A stretch of DNA of 64,000 nucleotides from Myrica gale (GCA_963930655.1 OZ005617.1:23876568-23940567); one strand, 5' to 3'; positions 33,462 to 47,200 are shown, counted from the first letter of the stretch. The notes: generated by a model not told the origin, from the sequence alone. Translations and numbers: made by a program.

Positions 33462-36198
33462 ACAGATAGTTGTACGTTGATCTCCAAAGCAATTAATGCT
33501 AGCTACAGGAATTGACATGGCCATGAGCATGAGGCCCTCAGAATTGACAAATAAAATAAAGACGAGTACTGGTCATGACAGATCAAAGATATTGATGTAT
33601 CATCCATGTTTGTCATGATCATAAAAGTCCAGTGAACCCAACAGGTATCTATGCTTGCGTGGCAAACCCCGCAGATTTAGAGAGAGATCTGACATTATAC
33701 ATTTAGGGTTTCCTTTCTCTTTATCCACCCCACCTTGACACGCGCGTCGCCCTTTTGCTTGATATTTAGAGTCTTAGACAGGCGTCCATCTCCTAACAGA
33801 TGTTGCTCGATCGAAGCAAAATTGCATGGAAGAATCTACAGATCACCTTTGGGATTCGAGGCCGAGGCTTGCTTCTAAGTTTGTGCGACACAGACACCTA
33901 TATCTGGTCTTTATATGTATATATTCCTGATAAAAATATGCAGACAGCTTGATGAGGGCATTGCATGTAACGTGTAAGTAGTAATGTTTGATGCACCAAG
34001 CACGCAGCCTGGCCTGTCGTTGGAGCAGAAGCTGACATTCTGATCTAATAGTACTCCTGGGGCAATCTCAATTAATCATCGCGGATAGCCAATTAAAAAT
34101 TGTATGCAGCGTGGAAGAGAAAAACAGGGTGGACCCGGCCTAAGCACAAATTGAGGAGTTGGTAAGCTACAAGCATGGTTAAGCATTTAAGACTTGAATT
34201 GGTTGTTATATAAGAATAATAATAATTTCATGTCTCCTTCGCGGCTCCTGCATGCAGTACTACTTAATCAATTCTGAAACCGAATATCGATATATATCAT
34301 TTTCTTAATTGGATGTATTATCTTACATTCCAGTTTTCAGTCAAGTGGCAAATAAGAAATGCTTCAGATAGATATGTAATTTAACTAGTTTAGAGGGCCA
34401 CCTCTGTCACAGAGTAGAGAGAGAGAAATTAAGAAGAAAAATTCAAACTACTGGAGTCGTTGGATGTGGAAGATATATAATATCCCTGACCTTTTATAAC
34501 AAATTCGAACATATGTAGTCGGCAGCCATTACTTAAAGCTCTTGGAATACAAAAATGGGAAGAAAGATTAATTAAGATGAAGTAGGTAGCTGTTTCTAGA
34601 GCTGAGAATGATCTGTTCAACATCAACCTTTGCGCGCAAGAGATGGGACTGGACAAGGAAATTAAGATTGAATTTTCTTACAGGGGCACACATAACAGAA
34701 ATTAATTAGGAAGATAGGACGTATATAGCACAGATAAATGAGTCCAATGGAAGGGCACATGCAAATGATGGTGCAGTTGCTCGGTCAGCACATTGCAACC
34801 TGAGGGTCAAACATCAAAATCACATGGATTGTCCTTGTCTGTTTGGCCAGCTTCAATCAAATATATATTGCACTTTCTTTTTCTTTTCTTTTCTTTTCCT
34901 ACCAGTGATTTTTTTGGAGGGTTCTAGGTAGGGGCCGCTCTGTGTGTGTGTTCCATTTAATAGTATTATTGGAAGGAATTAAGAACCTTTATATTTATCT
35001 TCTGCCCTTTTATTTGACCAGAAAATAGAAGTGCATGCCCTTTCGTGTAGTTGATTTACTATTTAACATAATATATGTGATCTCATTTATACCTTTATTG
35101 AAAGAACTAGTTAAAGTAACTTTCGAAGTAATTTCTGATCAAAATCAATAAGATCCAAATTCAACCTAATAAGATTCTAATTCAAATTTAGCTTTATAGA
35201 ACTTACTCCTCGTTTCTTTTAATCTTGCACACCATTTGAGATTGGAGATATCACAATTTTCACGTATTTATTAAAAGTAATGGCAGACCAAGATAAGCTT
35301 TTGCGAGGTTAAGTTCATCCTATAAACTAGTTCCAACTAAAAGCTTATTCATATAATTATGAACCCGCCTTTTCCCTATCCGACCTAGCTAGTGAAATTC
35401 TCAAGTACACTCTGGGAAAGAGCACAGCTTGTTTGCTGGCACTATCAAGCAGCTGTACAACTTGCAAGAGAAAAACCAAACGAGTGGCCACATATGATCC
35501 AGTTCGTGGAGGAAAACGATCAAAGTATTTAACGGATACTACTGTACCCACAGCCGTAACAGAGATATGGGTAGGCGGAATTCACCTCAGAAAGCTCAGC
35601 CCATATTAGATCATAATACTGCCAAAACGAGAAGATGCCAACAATACATGGGGCCGACTAAAGCAACAAATGAAATGCCTGCCAGTCATGTCAAAAGGGC
35701 GGCAAGCCGGCAACGGCAGCGAGTTCTTTGCAAAAATAACTGTAATAACAGCATAACTGTAAGTAAAAGAATCACTTCGGCGACGGTAAATATTCTACAT
35801 GACAGTTCGCCCAAGTCTCTGGCTAGCTTGACCTGACCCCCACAAGCTCTTGGAATTTGTGCATGACTTGGGAAGAAAAAGCAGACAGGAACAAGCTAGG
35901 GATCTATTTGTGGGGCTATATTTGTCCTCCACGTTCGTCTTCATCCCTTGATTTTGCTACCTTTATTCATCGTGTCCATCATCATAGCTTTAACTTATTG
36001 GACAGACCAAGAACTTTCTGGTGAAGAAGCTAGCTAGCCCCTCCATTGGGACTAACTCTGAAATGATTAATCCACAAATTAGAGAGCAAAAGTCAGAACC
36101 CAGTAAGTACAGAATAATATTGCATTGTATATAAGTTTTGTTATGAGAGACAGGATTTGAGGGCTGACCGATATTTGTAGGGCAACTCTTATGTTACA
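33462..36198. other. Gene-free intergenic DNA
   Basis: No gene is supported in this 2.7-kb stretch. It contains a pyrimidine tract with TTTTC units near 34868 and a small (TG)n near 34944. The part near 36198 is likely 3' untranslated region of the bHLH gene. Confidence 0.45.
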
Positions 36199-38021
36199 TT
36201 AATGGAAGAAACACGAGTTGTTGCTGAACCCAGACTGATTAAGCAAGTTTTGTCTTTGATCTTCCGCATCACAAAATATACTAGCAATATCCTGAAAATG
36301 ATTTTTTTTTGTTACCGTTAGAAAATTAAGAAAAAAACTGGTTTCTCTTACCTCATATTCGATCTTCAGTTAAAAGCTTGGAATTAAGGATAGACAAATT
36401 TATGTGTAGAATATGGTACCAGAGAGAATGAATTTGGCCTTTCTCCATGTTGGAGTAAAAGTGACGCTGAATTGTGAACAATAGGATAGTTACTTGCTGT
36501 TGCAAAAGCTGCAGTGGTGTTTATATCAGGAAAACCTGCGGGCTGCGTGGGATTGCAATACTGTGTCAAAGATGCCAGTGGGGATGCCATGCTATTCAAA
36601 CTCTGAATTCAAATTCATAATGTCAGAGACAAATATCTGATTCATCAGGTTTAATGGAGAAAAATGGCAAATGCTAGTATTAAGGGCTGGGTTTTCCCTT
36701 ATCTACCTCTTGCCTGACCATGAGTCCATCTAGCTGATTCATTCCAAAATCATAGAACATGGGGTTCACTGACGCAAGCTTCATTGAAAGGAACTGGTAA
36801 AATGAAAAACATAAATGATTTAAACCGCAAATTTCGTGGTATTAGCTAGTAATTAAATGGTAAGAAAACGGTAATTAATTACCTCCACTTGATTCTGTAG
36901 GGACTGAACGTAATTGATTATCTCGTCCAACATGAGGGCCTTCCCAGTTACCTAATTTTATAAACCAAACCACGTGAAAGTTGTCAGAAGAGACCTTCTC
37001 ATGTGGGGGAGATCATGGTAAAGACTATAATTTCTCCGAAAGACAAAATGGAGACAAAAGAACTGAAACCCACCTTGTCACAGCCGGGAACAAGCCGTTG
37101 TAACATCCTCATCCTCTCACTTATTTTCTCTCTTCTTACCTGGTACCAATTTACAGGAAGATTTACAGTTAAGACATATTGCAGTTGTGGTCATGGCAAT
37201 TATTAAGCATTTTGGGCAGGTATGACTTGTGAAACAAGAATTTGGTAGTTTGTCGGGATGAAGTCGCATTCTGAAATGATAAGGGACCCTGGGATCCAAG
37301 GAGGCGTTATGAATTATGTACCCTTTCGGCGAGGCTGTGGCTATCTGTTGCCTGACCCCTCCTCGCTCTCACGCGGATGTAACCTGTTGGAGGCTCTTCA
37401 GGAACTTTCTTTTCGGGTTTAGGCTTCTTCTCCCCTTCTTCTTTCAGGGAACCATAGCATTTCTTTAGTGTCTTGATTTTCCTCTCTGTCGGTTCCTAAT
37501 ATAATGGGTACGTATATACATAGTAACAATCGAAATCCATGTGGATAAACAGAAGAGGAGAGAATAAGATCCAAAAATCTTGAACAATAATCACAACCCG
37601 AATGTACTACAGGAATTCAACTTAAGAATGGTCTAGTGTCTACCTTAGATTGAGCAGAAGTCAAGGAAGCCCCATTTCTGCTCTTCCTTTTCTTCTCCGT
37701 GGGTTTCACCTTTTGAGTGACCTGCTCTCCGGTATCAAGTTTATCCACCACTGTTGAGGACTCTGCACTTTGCTTCTTGGTTAGAGAAGGCTCACTATCA
37801 CAAACAGCAACCTTTGAGCAGTGGTCCAGACAGCTACTTTCATGAACCTTTTCATCAACAGCAATCTGTTGTGGAAGTTCTCGTGGGTGAAATTGAGAAA
37901 AACAGTTCGTGTTAATATGTTCTTCTTCCACAAAGCTAGACATCTTATAATTAGGGTTGTTTGGCAAGAAAATTGAGTCGAGAAGAAATGGGTGGTGTTG
38001 GTATGAAAAGGCTGCCATCAA
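36199..38021 (-). CDS. bHLH transcription factor (bHLH137/BEE-like group)
   Basis: Encodes a nuclear basic helix-loop-helix regulator of 349 residues from seven exons on the minus strand: 37644-38021, 37322-37495, 37074-37139, 36883-36951, 36707-36793, 36420-36602, 36199-36291. All introns are GT-AG. The basic region (ATDSHSLAERVRREKISER) lies at about 174-193, with the His-Glu-Arg pattern expected for E-box/G-box binding. The helix-loop-helix follows to about 235 (MLDEIINYVQSLQNQVEFL). VRARRGQATDSHSLAER places it with the plant subfamily that includes BEE, CIB and bHLH137 proteins. The N-terminus MMAAFSYQHHPFLLDS fits a bHLH137-like member, but that finer assignment is from memory. Confidence 0.93.
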
Positions 38022-39164
38022 AGAGCTTTGGAATTGGAGATGAAAGTTATCAAGAAAGTGATAGAAGAGAAATTAGTTGGCCTGATGATACTTGAAGGAA
38101 GCCAGATCGAGGTAGCAGTCGAGAAAAGTGGGTCTGAGTCTGTGGACAAACTAATAAGAGGCAGGGTTTAAATAATCAAAGACCAGGAAAGAGAGGACAG
38201 GGTCCAGGGACACAGAAAGGCTAAAATCTTGAGTAACTCATTCCCATGCAAAGTTTCTGTACATTTGACTGGTCTCATATCAGCAATCATCTCTCTCTTA
38301 AATTAGAACCCCATAGAGAAGAAAAGAAAAGAGAAGGGACATAAATGTAACGAATAGTTGCATGGGAAAGATAGGGCTAATAAAGATCTCCAGTACACTT
38401 CACTTCTTTACTATATGAAGGTGTTACCTGTACTCTTCACTGAGATGAAGATAGGTAATTAATTCCGGCAAGAAAGATACCAATGTTTCAGATCTTACAT
38501 AATTAGTGTTCGTGACATGCATTTGCAGATCCCTTTTTCATGTAAATGGAAAACTCAACCCTGTGGGGATAATTTGCAAGGTTGTAAAACGAGTCATTTG
38601 GGATTTGCATTTAGCTTATGCTTTCATCAAAAGTATATGCTTTCAGAATACATGTGGAATTATATACTTTTAACATGAAATTGGATTCTTCTGCAGAAAA
38701 TTAAAATACTGAGGCCAGTTTGAGGTTGTAATTGAAAGCAGCCGATCGATGGGTACCATCATATTTTAAAAAGAGGTCACTGTCTGTGGAGAGAGGAGAA
38801 TTATATGACGCTGCTACACTTTTTGCTGCTACCAATCAGTGATTAAAAGAGCTAAAAATATGTTGCTGTCTGGTGGGATCGATATTGGTTCGTTGATATG
38901 ATCCCCGCCGGGCCTCTATATACCTCATGGATCTAAATTGTTCTTCTTGATCTTTTAAATTGGGGGAGAGGGGGTGGGCTACACGAAGTATCCCTCCCTC
39001 CCTCCTCAATATCCAACAGTACTGTCCGTATAGCCGAGACATCTGGCCGTATCGTATTTTATAGAGATTTGAGGATATGGATAAACGAGTGACAGAAGCA
39101 TATTTGGTCGAAAGAGAGTGAATAAGCTAACGCCAACTTGTCCCTTTGATACAAAATAATTAAA
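38022..39164. promoter_or_regulatory. Upstream region of the bHLH gene
   Basis: The 5' leader and promoter of the minus-strand bHLH gene should lie in the first few hundred bases. No other gene is supported. Confidence 0.4.
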
Positions 39165-39343
39165 GGTTGTGTTTGATAACAAAATTTTAACACAATAAAA
39201 TAATTATAATATAATCTCTCCCTTCCATCAAATCATTACTTTTTATTATAATAAATATAAAAAATTATCTCTCTTCATTTTTTTATAAAATTCAATACTC
39301 TAAAATTTTAACCTTCTTATAATTTTAACACTCAAAGACAACC
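39165..39343. mobile_element. MITE-like element with inverted ends
   Basis: A 179-bp AT-rich element begins GGTTGTGTTTGATAAC and ends in the imperfect inverse (complement GGTTGTCTTTGAGTG). The interior is AT-rich with CTCTC tracts, like 2301-2515 and 33266-33461. No target duplication was resolved. Confidence 0.55.
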
Positions 39344-41164
39344 TACAAGTTATAAATTTTTGGCAAAGTACCTGTTTTTGTATATAATTTGTTTTCTCAG
39401 AGCGTCAGCCGTTAAGGCAAGGTTTGAAACCACTATTGGCCAGGAAGCTAGGCTAGATAGCTCCATTTCCACCGTTCACTGCAAATTGCCACTGGAAAAT
39501 TTAAGAAACAAAAACGGCGATCGAGGAAAGTAACGCCTAGCTACTCGCAGTAACTTTGGACCATCAGTCACACGTCTACGGGTGGACGTGGAGGCATGTA
39601 ATAAGCAACGTAGACTGAAGAAGCTGGAGGGTCCTCTAGATTGCGCACCTAGAAAAAAAGAAAAGAAAAGTACGATTCAGAATCAGAGATACCAGGAAAC
39701 CTTTCTCTGTGCGTGAAAGTATCGTTCACTAATCGTAAGGTATCTTTTGGGTTTCTGGGCTCTCTGTTTGCCATGAAAAGCAGCGCCCAGGATCAATTCA
39801 ATAGGATTAAGGCCTTTCAACTGCTCGCGGCCAATGTATATAAATGATCAGGTCGTCTCCGCCAGTGGTGGGGGAGCCGGGGATTTTCCCGGGGGTTTTC
39901 GATTTATAAATGCGAGGCATATATGTACTTGTAGACTAGGATAAATTGATTATAAATTAAACGACTAGTACTATAAATTTATTCGCTTGATTCGTTTTGC
40001 TATAATCAAATAGAATAATTGTTCCTTGTTCGATCCAAAATTTTATTAACTATAATATTCCCATTCAATAAAAGTCTAATTAAAGATCAATGGTAAACAA
40101 ATTATGGACGAAAACCATGATCTCGTGACACCATATATAACTTGTCCTAGTACGATTCCTTCCTTCTCTCTGTCTTTCTTTTTTTTTTTACCTTCAGAAT
40201 TGCGACAAGCTACGTACATTAATGGAAGCCGCCCCCTCCAGGGCGTTTTAAATGGAATTTTGACACGGCTATTAGACCGTCCTTTACCTGGTGGCTATTA
40301 GCGGCCTTCTCCTAGACTCTTAGTACGTACGACTCCTTCACATGGGAAGACATAAGCATGAACTCTCAAATAACTCTGAACTCTGAGGATTGCCCACGTT
40401 TAACCTACGATTTTGAACAAAACATTTGGAAAATGAGTTCAAATTGATCCGATCAGAAGTTTTCACACGGAATTGTAGCATATAGAACCAATAAGCATAT
40501 GGCCATAAACTAACTATATATATAGGGTCATGAATTAATTACGTACTGCCTTGGACCGGGCATGCAGCTTATAATCAAAATCTGCCTAACCGGCCCATGG
40601 ACCCGCCAACCTGCAGCAATGCTCTTTAATTAACGGCGTCACCTGCACCATATTCTAGCGAAACCTCCTCACACCATATGATTTTGATGGAGATTGCACC
40701 TTCTTGTCAAGTTTCGCAAGAGACAACATGGGCATTATATCACATGTTTCACTTCCCCTCCCCCACCAACTTCACTCCTCCTGAAAGTCAGCAGAGGAGT
40801 GAGACCAAGAGCTTCTGATCAGACATATTAACCAGAGGTTTTGAATCCTCGATCGAACTCCAAGGATGAGATCAGTTCAAAAAAGTCGGTGCGGGAGCAT
40901 GCATGCATACTGCACTAGAAATGAAGATCACAATCGAGGAAGCTCCTTAAGGGGTTTTATGGAGCGTATCTTTTGAGGGTGACAAGTCGGCCGCGCGTGA
41001 TAATGGTTGGCCGTTTTGGTAGGCCTTTGTTACTGTTTCAACTTTTGACTATTTCTCCGCAAAGAAGTAATTGTTAGCTCAGCCGCGTATTTAGACTTAC
41101 GTAGTCTTTTTTTTTTCTTGGCAGACTTACGTAGTCTTATTAGGAGAACCTGCTCTACTCGATT
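39344..41164. other. Gene-free intergenic DNA
   Basis: No gene found. A short poly(T) insertion flanked by 16-bp repeats is at 41093-41138. Confidence 0.45.
41093..41138. repeat. Short poly(T) insertion flanked by exact 16-bp duplication
   Basis: agacttacgtagtctt occurs at 41093-41108 and 41123-41138, around ttttttttcttggc. The same T-run plus CTTGGC insert occurs at 3640-3651 with a different duplicated target. Confidence 0.7.
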
Positions 41165-41592
41165 GTGAATTCTGTGATCCTGGACAATATCGTTGCATGT
41201 TAACCATTTACTTTGCAATAGTTTTTTTTTTGTGTTTTTGGGGAGTAGATCGTCGATCGATTATGCGTTATGCTCTTTAATATATATATAGTTTAATATT
41301 GAAGATCTGAGTTATAGTTAGTACATGTACTTTTGTGCTTTTCACCAATCATCTGACGCGCAGTTACTATGTACAGAAGTGAATTCTGTGATCCTGGACA
41401 ATATCGTTGCATGTTAACCATTTACTTTGCAATAGTTTTTTTTTTTTGTGTTTTTGGGGAGTAGATCGTCGATCGATTATGCGTTATGCTCTTTAATATA
41501 TATATTGTTTAATATTGAAGATCTGAGTTATAGTTAGTACATGTACTTTTGTGCTTTTCACCAATCATCTGACGCGCAGTTACTATGTGCAG
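41165..41592. repeat. Recent 214-bp tandem duplication
   Basis: Copies 41165-41378 and 41379-41592 both run from gtgaattctgtgatcctgg to 'cagttactatgt'. They differ only in the length of a T run, one or two bases in a TA run and a few bases at the end, so the duplication is recent. It is noncoding. Confidence 0.92.
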
Positions 41593-44220
41593 AGAGAGTT
41601 GATATTGCTGGTACGCGTCTTATGATGAGATGGGGGAATGCTCGCATGAAACTCGTGCAAGCTGCTACGGATTCCTCCTCTCGCGACCTCTAAATATGCT
41701 TGCATGCCCAAATGGATGTTACACAGAAGAAATGTTCCAATGAGAAATTGTTAAAAGTTGAGCCCAGAATTATCCAGAAAATAGTTAAAATATCTAGTGA
41801 AGAAAAGTCCAAAATTATCTGGACAAAAGTAGAAGCGTAGAGACTGGCCGGATAAATCTGTTATCACTGACGTAAAATAACCGCGCGTCTTTCTAGAGGA
41901 AAGGTAACACCGCGCGACTTAAGCGAGAGGAAGAGAATTCTCCACCGATGTACCCTGCCTATAAATAGGAGCTGACAGAGCACCTTAATTTTGTGCAGGT
42001 GTGGGTGATGTGCGCTGGAGAGAAGAAAAAGAAGAAGCGAGTCGCGTAGAAAGTGAAATAAAGAGTGTAGAAATTGAAGAAAAAGTGAGGAAGAGGAGTA
42101 AATGTATGTCAGTGTGATTGACGTGAGAAGCAAAGAAAAGTGGTGTGTTTTTAAGTTAGTGGTCCTTCTTATTCGTCTTCTCTCTAAACCTTGTTTCAGT
42201 TCTATATTAAAAGCTTTTCTTGAAGTTTCTTCTTCCAGTTAAAGTTCAACAGAAATTTATATGTGGCTCTCTCTGTACTTAATATCCAACATTAATTGCT
42301 AGTCTTGTTACCCCGTACAGACAGTACTGGGGCTTCACATTTTGTGAGTAATTAGCAACCTAATCCTACTGCGTCGACTTGGATCATGCCGCGCGTGGAC
42401 ATATACATGCAACTTTGGTCCATTTTATGAAAATGACAGAAAAAATAACAACGTACGTCTGTCCGTATATGAGAAACGAGACATCATTTTACATGCATGC
42501 AGATGCATTGAGATGCTTTTGGATAAACAACTTTGAATGTCTGCCTTATAATTACGTCTGGACATTCAAGGCCGTACCGGTACGTACGTCAAATATTGAT
42601 CATTATTAAGCTTGGTTTAAGGCATAAAAAATGTGTGCAGAAAGAAAAGATAAAATAATTGAAACATAATGGAAAGAGAAGAAAGAATAAAAAGAGAGGA
42701 AAATTTAAGTGGTTCGGTCTAGAAGACTTACATCTACTATAAAAATCATTTATGACTATGTTTATATTATAAATACACATAAATTACAAAGATAAAATCT
42801 CTATAAACGGTATAAAATATGGAACGAGAATATTCTTATATTTAAATTTTAAATTTTTAAATCTCGACAACAATTTTATAAGTCGTAATACAAAAATCTC
42901 AGCGAGTATTAATATTCTTACAAGCGAGCCAGTACCTTTTAGTCGGTAAACCGCTACGCTGTACGTATGTACGTGCGTAGTGTCAAACATTCATAGGGTA
43001 TGATAAGTCGAGTACCGTCCATTCTTAGTGATGGAAAGTTTGTCAGAAAAACAAGACTTTAATTGCTAGATTATGCGGTCTCCAAGCTCGAATCGTATCT
43101 CAAATGACGGTCCTGGTCTCCCATTATGATACTTCGAATCTAATGCATTCCGTCAAGCTCTTCAAGTCCTAATCAAGATATATAATTTGAACGGTGATCA
43201 TAATTCCTCACAAAAGCATAACGGGGCTGGCTATATATATGGAGAAACCATGCAATAGGGAATCGATGTGGATGGATCATGGAAGCTGCAGGCAATAGGC
43301 GAAAGCACAAAAACAATCGTGAAATTTACAGCAGTGCAAATCTGGCCACATACAGCTAGCTCTTCCGCGAAGTTGCGCCCCACGAACGTTAATGTCATTT
43401 ACTGAGGAGGTCGTTTTAAAGCATGAGTTGCAACGCGGTATCACACTACGCAACAAATCTGGCCACATACGCAACGCAAGAGCATGCAATACACGGGGCT
43501 ACAGCTTTCTTTACGAGTACCAATATTATGTGATATCAAGTTGAGAGAAATAGACAATTTTGTCACGTCGGCATCACAATATATTGTTTGTCGGCAAGAC
43601 TTCATGACCGGGTCATGTCCTTATCAAAATGTAGGGGCAGGGCACGTACGCACACGCTCCATGGAAAACCTAGCTATATCTGTAACCTATTAGTGTTGGT
43701 CATTCATAACTCATAAGTGATAATCCCAACTGGTGCAAGTCATTCTACATGGGTCACGGTCGAACATTAAAAGTTTGTCAAGAGCACTTATAAAACTCAT
43801 GACTTTCATGATATTATATGATATGGAATAAATATTGTACGTAGGACTTGATATCAACCCAATTAGGACAAGGTGGAACATTTATCACTTCTAATTTGGT
43901 CACCAAAAAACAGAAACATTGCGGCGGGGTTCGATTTAAGGAACATCTGGGTGGTCGCTTGATTCGTAGACCTTAAACTACTAACCCAAACCGCAGGGAG
44001 CCTCTCAAATTAAAAATTTACACGAAAAAGCCCATGGGATGTTGCAGTCTTCGTGTAGTTGTACTTCTCCTGTCAGCATGGGCCTTTTCCCGCGACCCAT
44101 AGAATTCTACAATTTTCTTTTTCCGCGATATTCGATATTCTGATGTTACTCCTAAAACGGAAAGCCCCGACCCTCCCTCTCGCCCTTCCATTGTTTTAAA
44201 ACCCTACTTTGTCAACGGAA
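41593..44220. other. Gene-free intergenic DNA with an LTR-like block
   Basis: No gene is supported. An LTR- or viral-promoter-like block lies at about 41717-42251. A 17-bp repeat caaatctggccacatac is present at 43337-43353 and 43454-43470. The last ~100 bp is the leader of the gene starting at 44283. Confidence 0.4.
41717..42251 (+). promoter_or_regulatory. Possible solo LTR or promoter relic
   Basis: The block starts TGTTACACAG and could end near 'gttcaaca'. It holds TGACGTAA (41866-41873), a good TATA box CTATAAATAG (about 41959) and an AATAAA signal ~100 bp further on, followed by a pyrimidine-rich segment. That U3-R-U5-like order fits a solo LTR; a pararetrovirus-type promoter is an alternative. 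No flanking duplication was found and no coding sequence is attached, so the identity is open. Confidence 0.3.
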
Positions 44221-44281
44221 ATGCAGCCATTTTCTCGTGGGGTTTAAGCTTCCTCATCACATGGTGAAGCAGTGCCTCTAA
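44221..44281 (+). promoter_or_regulatory. Two upstream open reading frames in the leader
   Basis: Before the main start at 44283, the leader has ATG CAG ... TAA at 44221-44247 (8 codons plus stop) and ATG GTG AAG CAG TGC CTC TAA at 44261-44281 (6 codons plus stop). The second ends one base before the main ATG. If the transcript starts upstream of 44221, both could lower translation of the main frame. The transcription start is unknown. Confidence 0.45.
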
Positions 44282-44282
44282 C

Positions 44283-47200
44283 ATGGTAATCTCGGGCTTA
44301 GGATTTTCGTGCAGAATTTATTTCCCTCTCCGCCTCCCTCGCTTTCACTGCGTTCACCTTGGTGTTCGCAAGGTAAGCCTATACATACTAATGCGCATGT
44401 GTAGCTGTGTCTATGTAAAGATTGTACGTCTCTTAATGGGAATTCATCCTTGCTTTCATTTCTCATTAGGTTCGACCGAGTTCGGTGGCCGCAGTTGAGG
44501 CGGTTGAGGAACCACGGTGTCTTACTCCAATCAAAGACACTAGTAGAATCAATTCAGTTCATGGAAGAGACAAAAGTATATCTTTTTGCTGTGTTTGTGA
44601 ATTTGGGTTTCATTACGGTCCATAAATTTCTTATTGCTCTAGTATTTTTATGATTTTCTTTTCTCCTTTGGGGGTGAAGTGGGCGGACACTGTAAGAGGT
44701 TGGATTCTGAAGAGCTTGGAATTAATGCTTTGATGATAGCGAAGCCTACAAGAAAGGTTCTGAATGTGCTCAAGAGAAAGGGTAGCACTTGGCTTAACTG
44801 TTACTTTTTTGTGCAATTGTGCTGTTATATGTTCGAAAATTTAATTTGTGTTTCGAAACTTAGACTACTTACACTGTTGTTATGCACATATATTTCTTTT
44901 AATTTGAATCTCCGTACTATTGGATGTTAAATGACATCTAAAACCCCTGACTTGGGTGCATTATTTCTGCACGAGCATTTAACAGTGTCTTTTCTGTTTT
45001 CTGTTTTAGGATATGAGGTTTACCTTGTAGGAGGGTGTGTACGGGATCTTATTTTGAAGCGAACGCCTAAGGATTTTGATATAATAACTTCAGCTGAGCT
45101 TAAAGAGGTTGGTCTCAATTTCTACTTCACCCCACAGAGTGACAGTGTTGGTTGCAATTTAGGTACATTGGATAGGCATCTCTATATATATATATATATT
45201 TTGCACAAACCAGTTTAGCATCGAGATCATCCTCTGTGATGAGCCTTCCATTTGAAGTTATGGTGTCTAGGAAGAGCTCTTCCCTTTTTGTTGTGGTCGA
45301 TACTTCTTTTCCTAACTGATTTTGGGTTGTGATGTTCATTGTTATTTAAACATGTGTTAATGAGTGCAGTATCCTGATAAAATCCACCATTTTCTCTTAG
45401 TAATTATAAATGTGGCCCAATTTGCAGGTTATGAAAACATTTTCGTGGTGTGAAATAGTTGGCAAAAGGTTTCCTATATGCCATGTCCACATTGATGATA
45501 AAATTGTGGAGGTTTGTTATTCTCATATCATCCTGATATATTTTTTTATCTGATGATCAGAAGTTTGCTTAACTAAATGTTAAATTTGTACCTGGTGAGT
45601 AGAAATTTAAATGTTCTTCAGAGTTTATTTTGTTTTTTGTTTCAATATGAATTTATTATCTATTGAAATTAGGTTTCAAGTTTTAGCACCTGTGGACGAA
45701 AGTGGGAAAGGGACTTAAGTGATGATTTTGAAAGACCTGCTGGTTGTGATGACAAGGATTATATTCGTTGGAAGAACTGCTTGCGGCGAGACTTTACAAT
45801 TAACGGGTTGTTAACAAGATCCCTGTAACTTGAAATCTGAATTTTGCATTTCCCTTTCGTGCTGTTGTGAATTTCTTTTCTGGAATTTCTGTCTCTACCA
45901 TTTAACCATTTCTTAGTCCCCCCTCCTTCCCCGAGGCACGCGCGGCGTTCAATTTTTCATCACCTCATTCTGTCTTGTTGATATTTGCAATATTGCAGGT
46001 TGATTTTCGATCCATATGCAAGAATCGTATATGACTACACAGGAGGAATGGAAGATATTAGAAAAGCTAAAGTGTGCATGTATTTCTTAAGAGTTGTGGT
46101 TTCTTTAATCCCTCTAGGCTAGTTGGCGATATACTTTGTCCTCATTTAGTCTTCTGTCGGCACAGGTGCGAACTGTGATTCCTGCAAGTTCTTCATTTCG
46201 AGAGGATTGTGGTGCGTAGTTTGCAGAACCTTCTATCTATAAGTGACTGAGTCTCATAGAAACTTTTCTTTTCCTTGTTTGTGGGAAGAGATTTGGGGGA
46301 AGGGGGTGGGTACTCACACATACACACAAGGAACACTTTCATGTGTTTGCCGAAAAACTAATGTCTAACTCCATATCTCTGCAGCTCGCATTCTGCGTGC
46401 AATAAGAATCGCTGCTCGTTTAGGATTTCGTTTTTCAAGGGAGACAGCTCATTTTATTAAAAATTTATCTTTCTCGATATTAAGACTGGATAAGGTAGTT
46501 GAAGAGGTTTACTTTCTCCTTTACCATTTCCTTGCAATTAGTGTACGTTTAAGTGTTTGCTAACTTCTTCATTTCAAAATCTTTAGAGTAGGCTTCTGAT
46601 GGAAATTAACTACATGCTAGCATATGGATCTGCTGAAGCTTCTCTGAGGTCATTGTGGAAATTTGGCCTCTTAGAAATACTTCTACCTTTCCAGGTGTAG
46701 TTTCACAATTGGTTCTCTTTTGCTGCTTGTCTGTCGGTGTATTGCAAGTTTAATATAGTTTCCTATTGCCAGGCAGCTTATTTTGTTCACAATGGTTTCC
46801 GGAGACGTGACAAGAGAACCAACATGCTCCTGGTAACTTCCATGACTTGTCATTTTGATTACATGCTTCATGCTTCATAAGCATGTGAAAGTAAGCTGGC
46901 CTGTGGTAAGATTTCTTGGAAACATGGTTGTTTGAAGCGACCCAATGAAAGATGATAACTTCCTCCACAAGGCAATGTCACTACGTTATCCTTGTACAAT
47001 GAAACATTGGTTGATAGATTTAATACTGCTCTTTAGTTGCATCAGTATCATAATATATGTTGCTTGGGAAGAATCCAAGGGACTAGAAGCTGAGCAGCTT
47101 GGTAATTGACCCAATGTTTCTGTATTTCTTGCAGTCCCTGTTTTCTAATATGGACAAACTCTTGGCACCTGATCGGCCATGTCACAGTAGCTTATGGTAA

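Noticed and set aside
33136..33492. 118-codon open frame on the minus strand
   Set aside because: It crosses from the 265-bp repeat into a MITE, is hydrophobic by composition and has no exon context.
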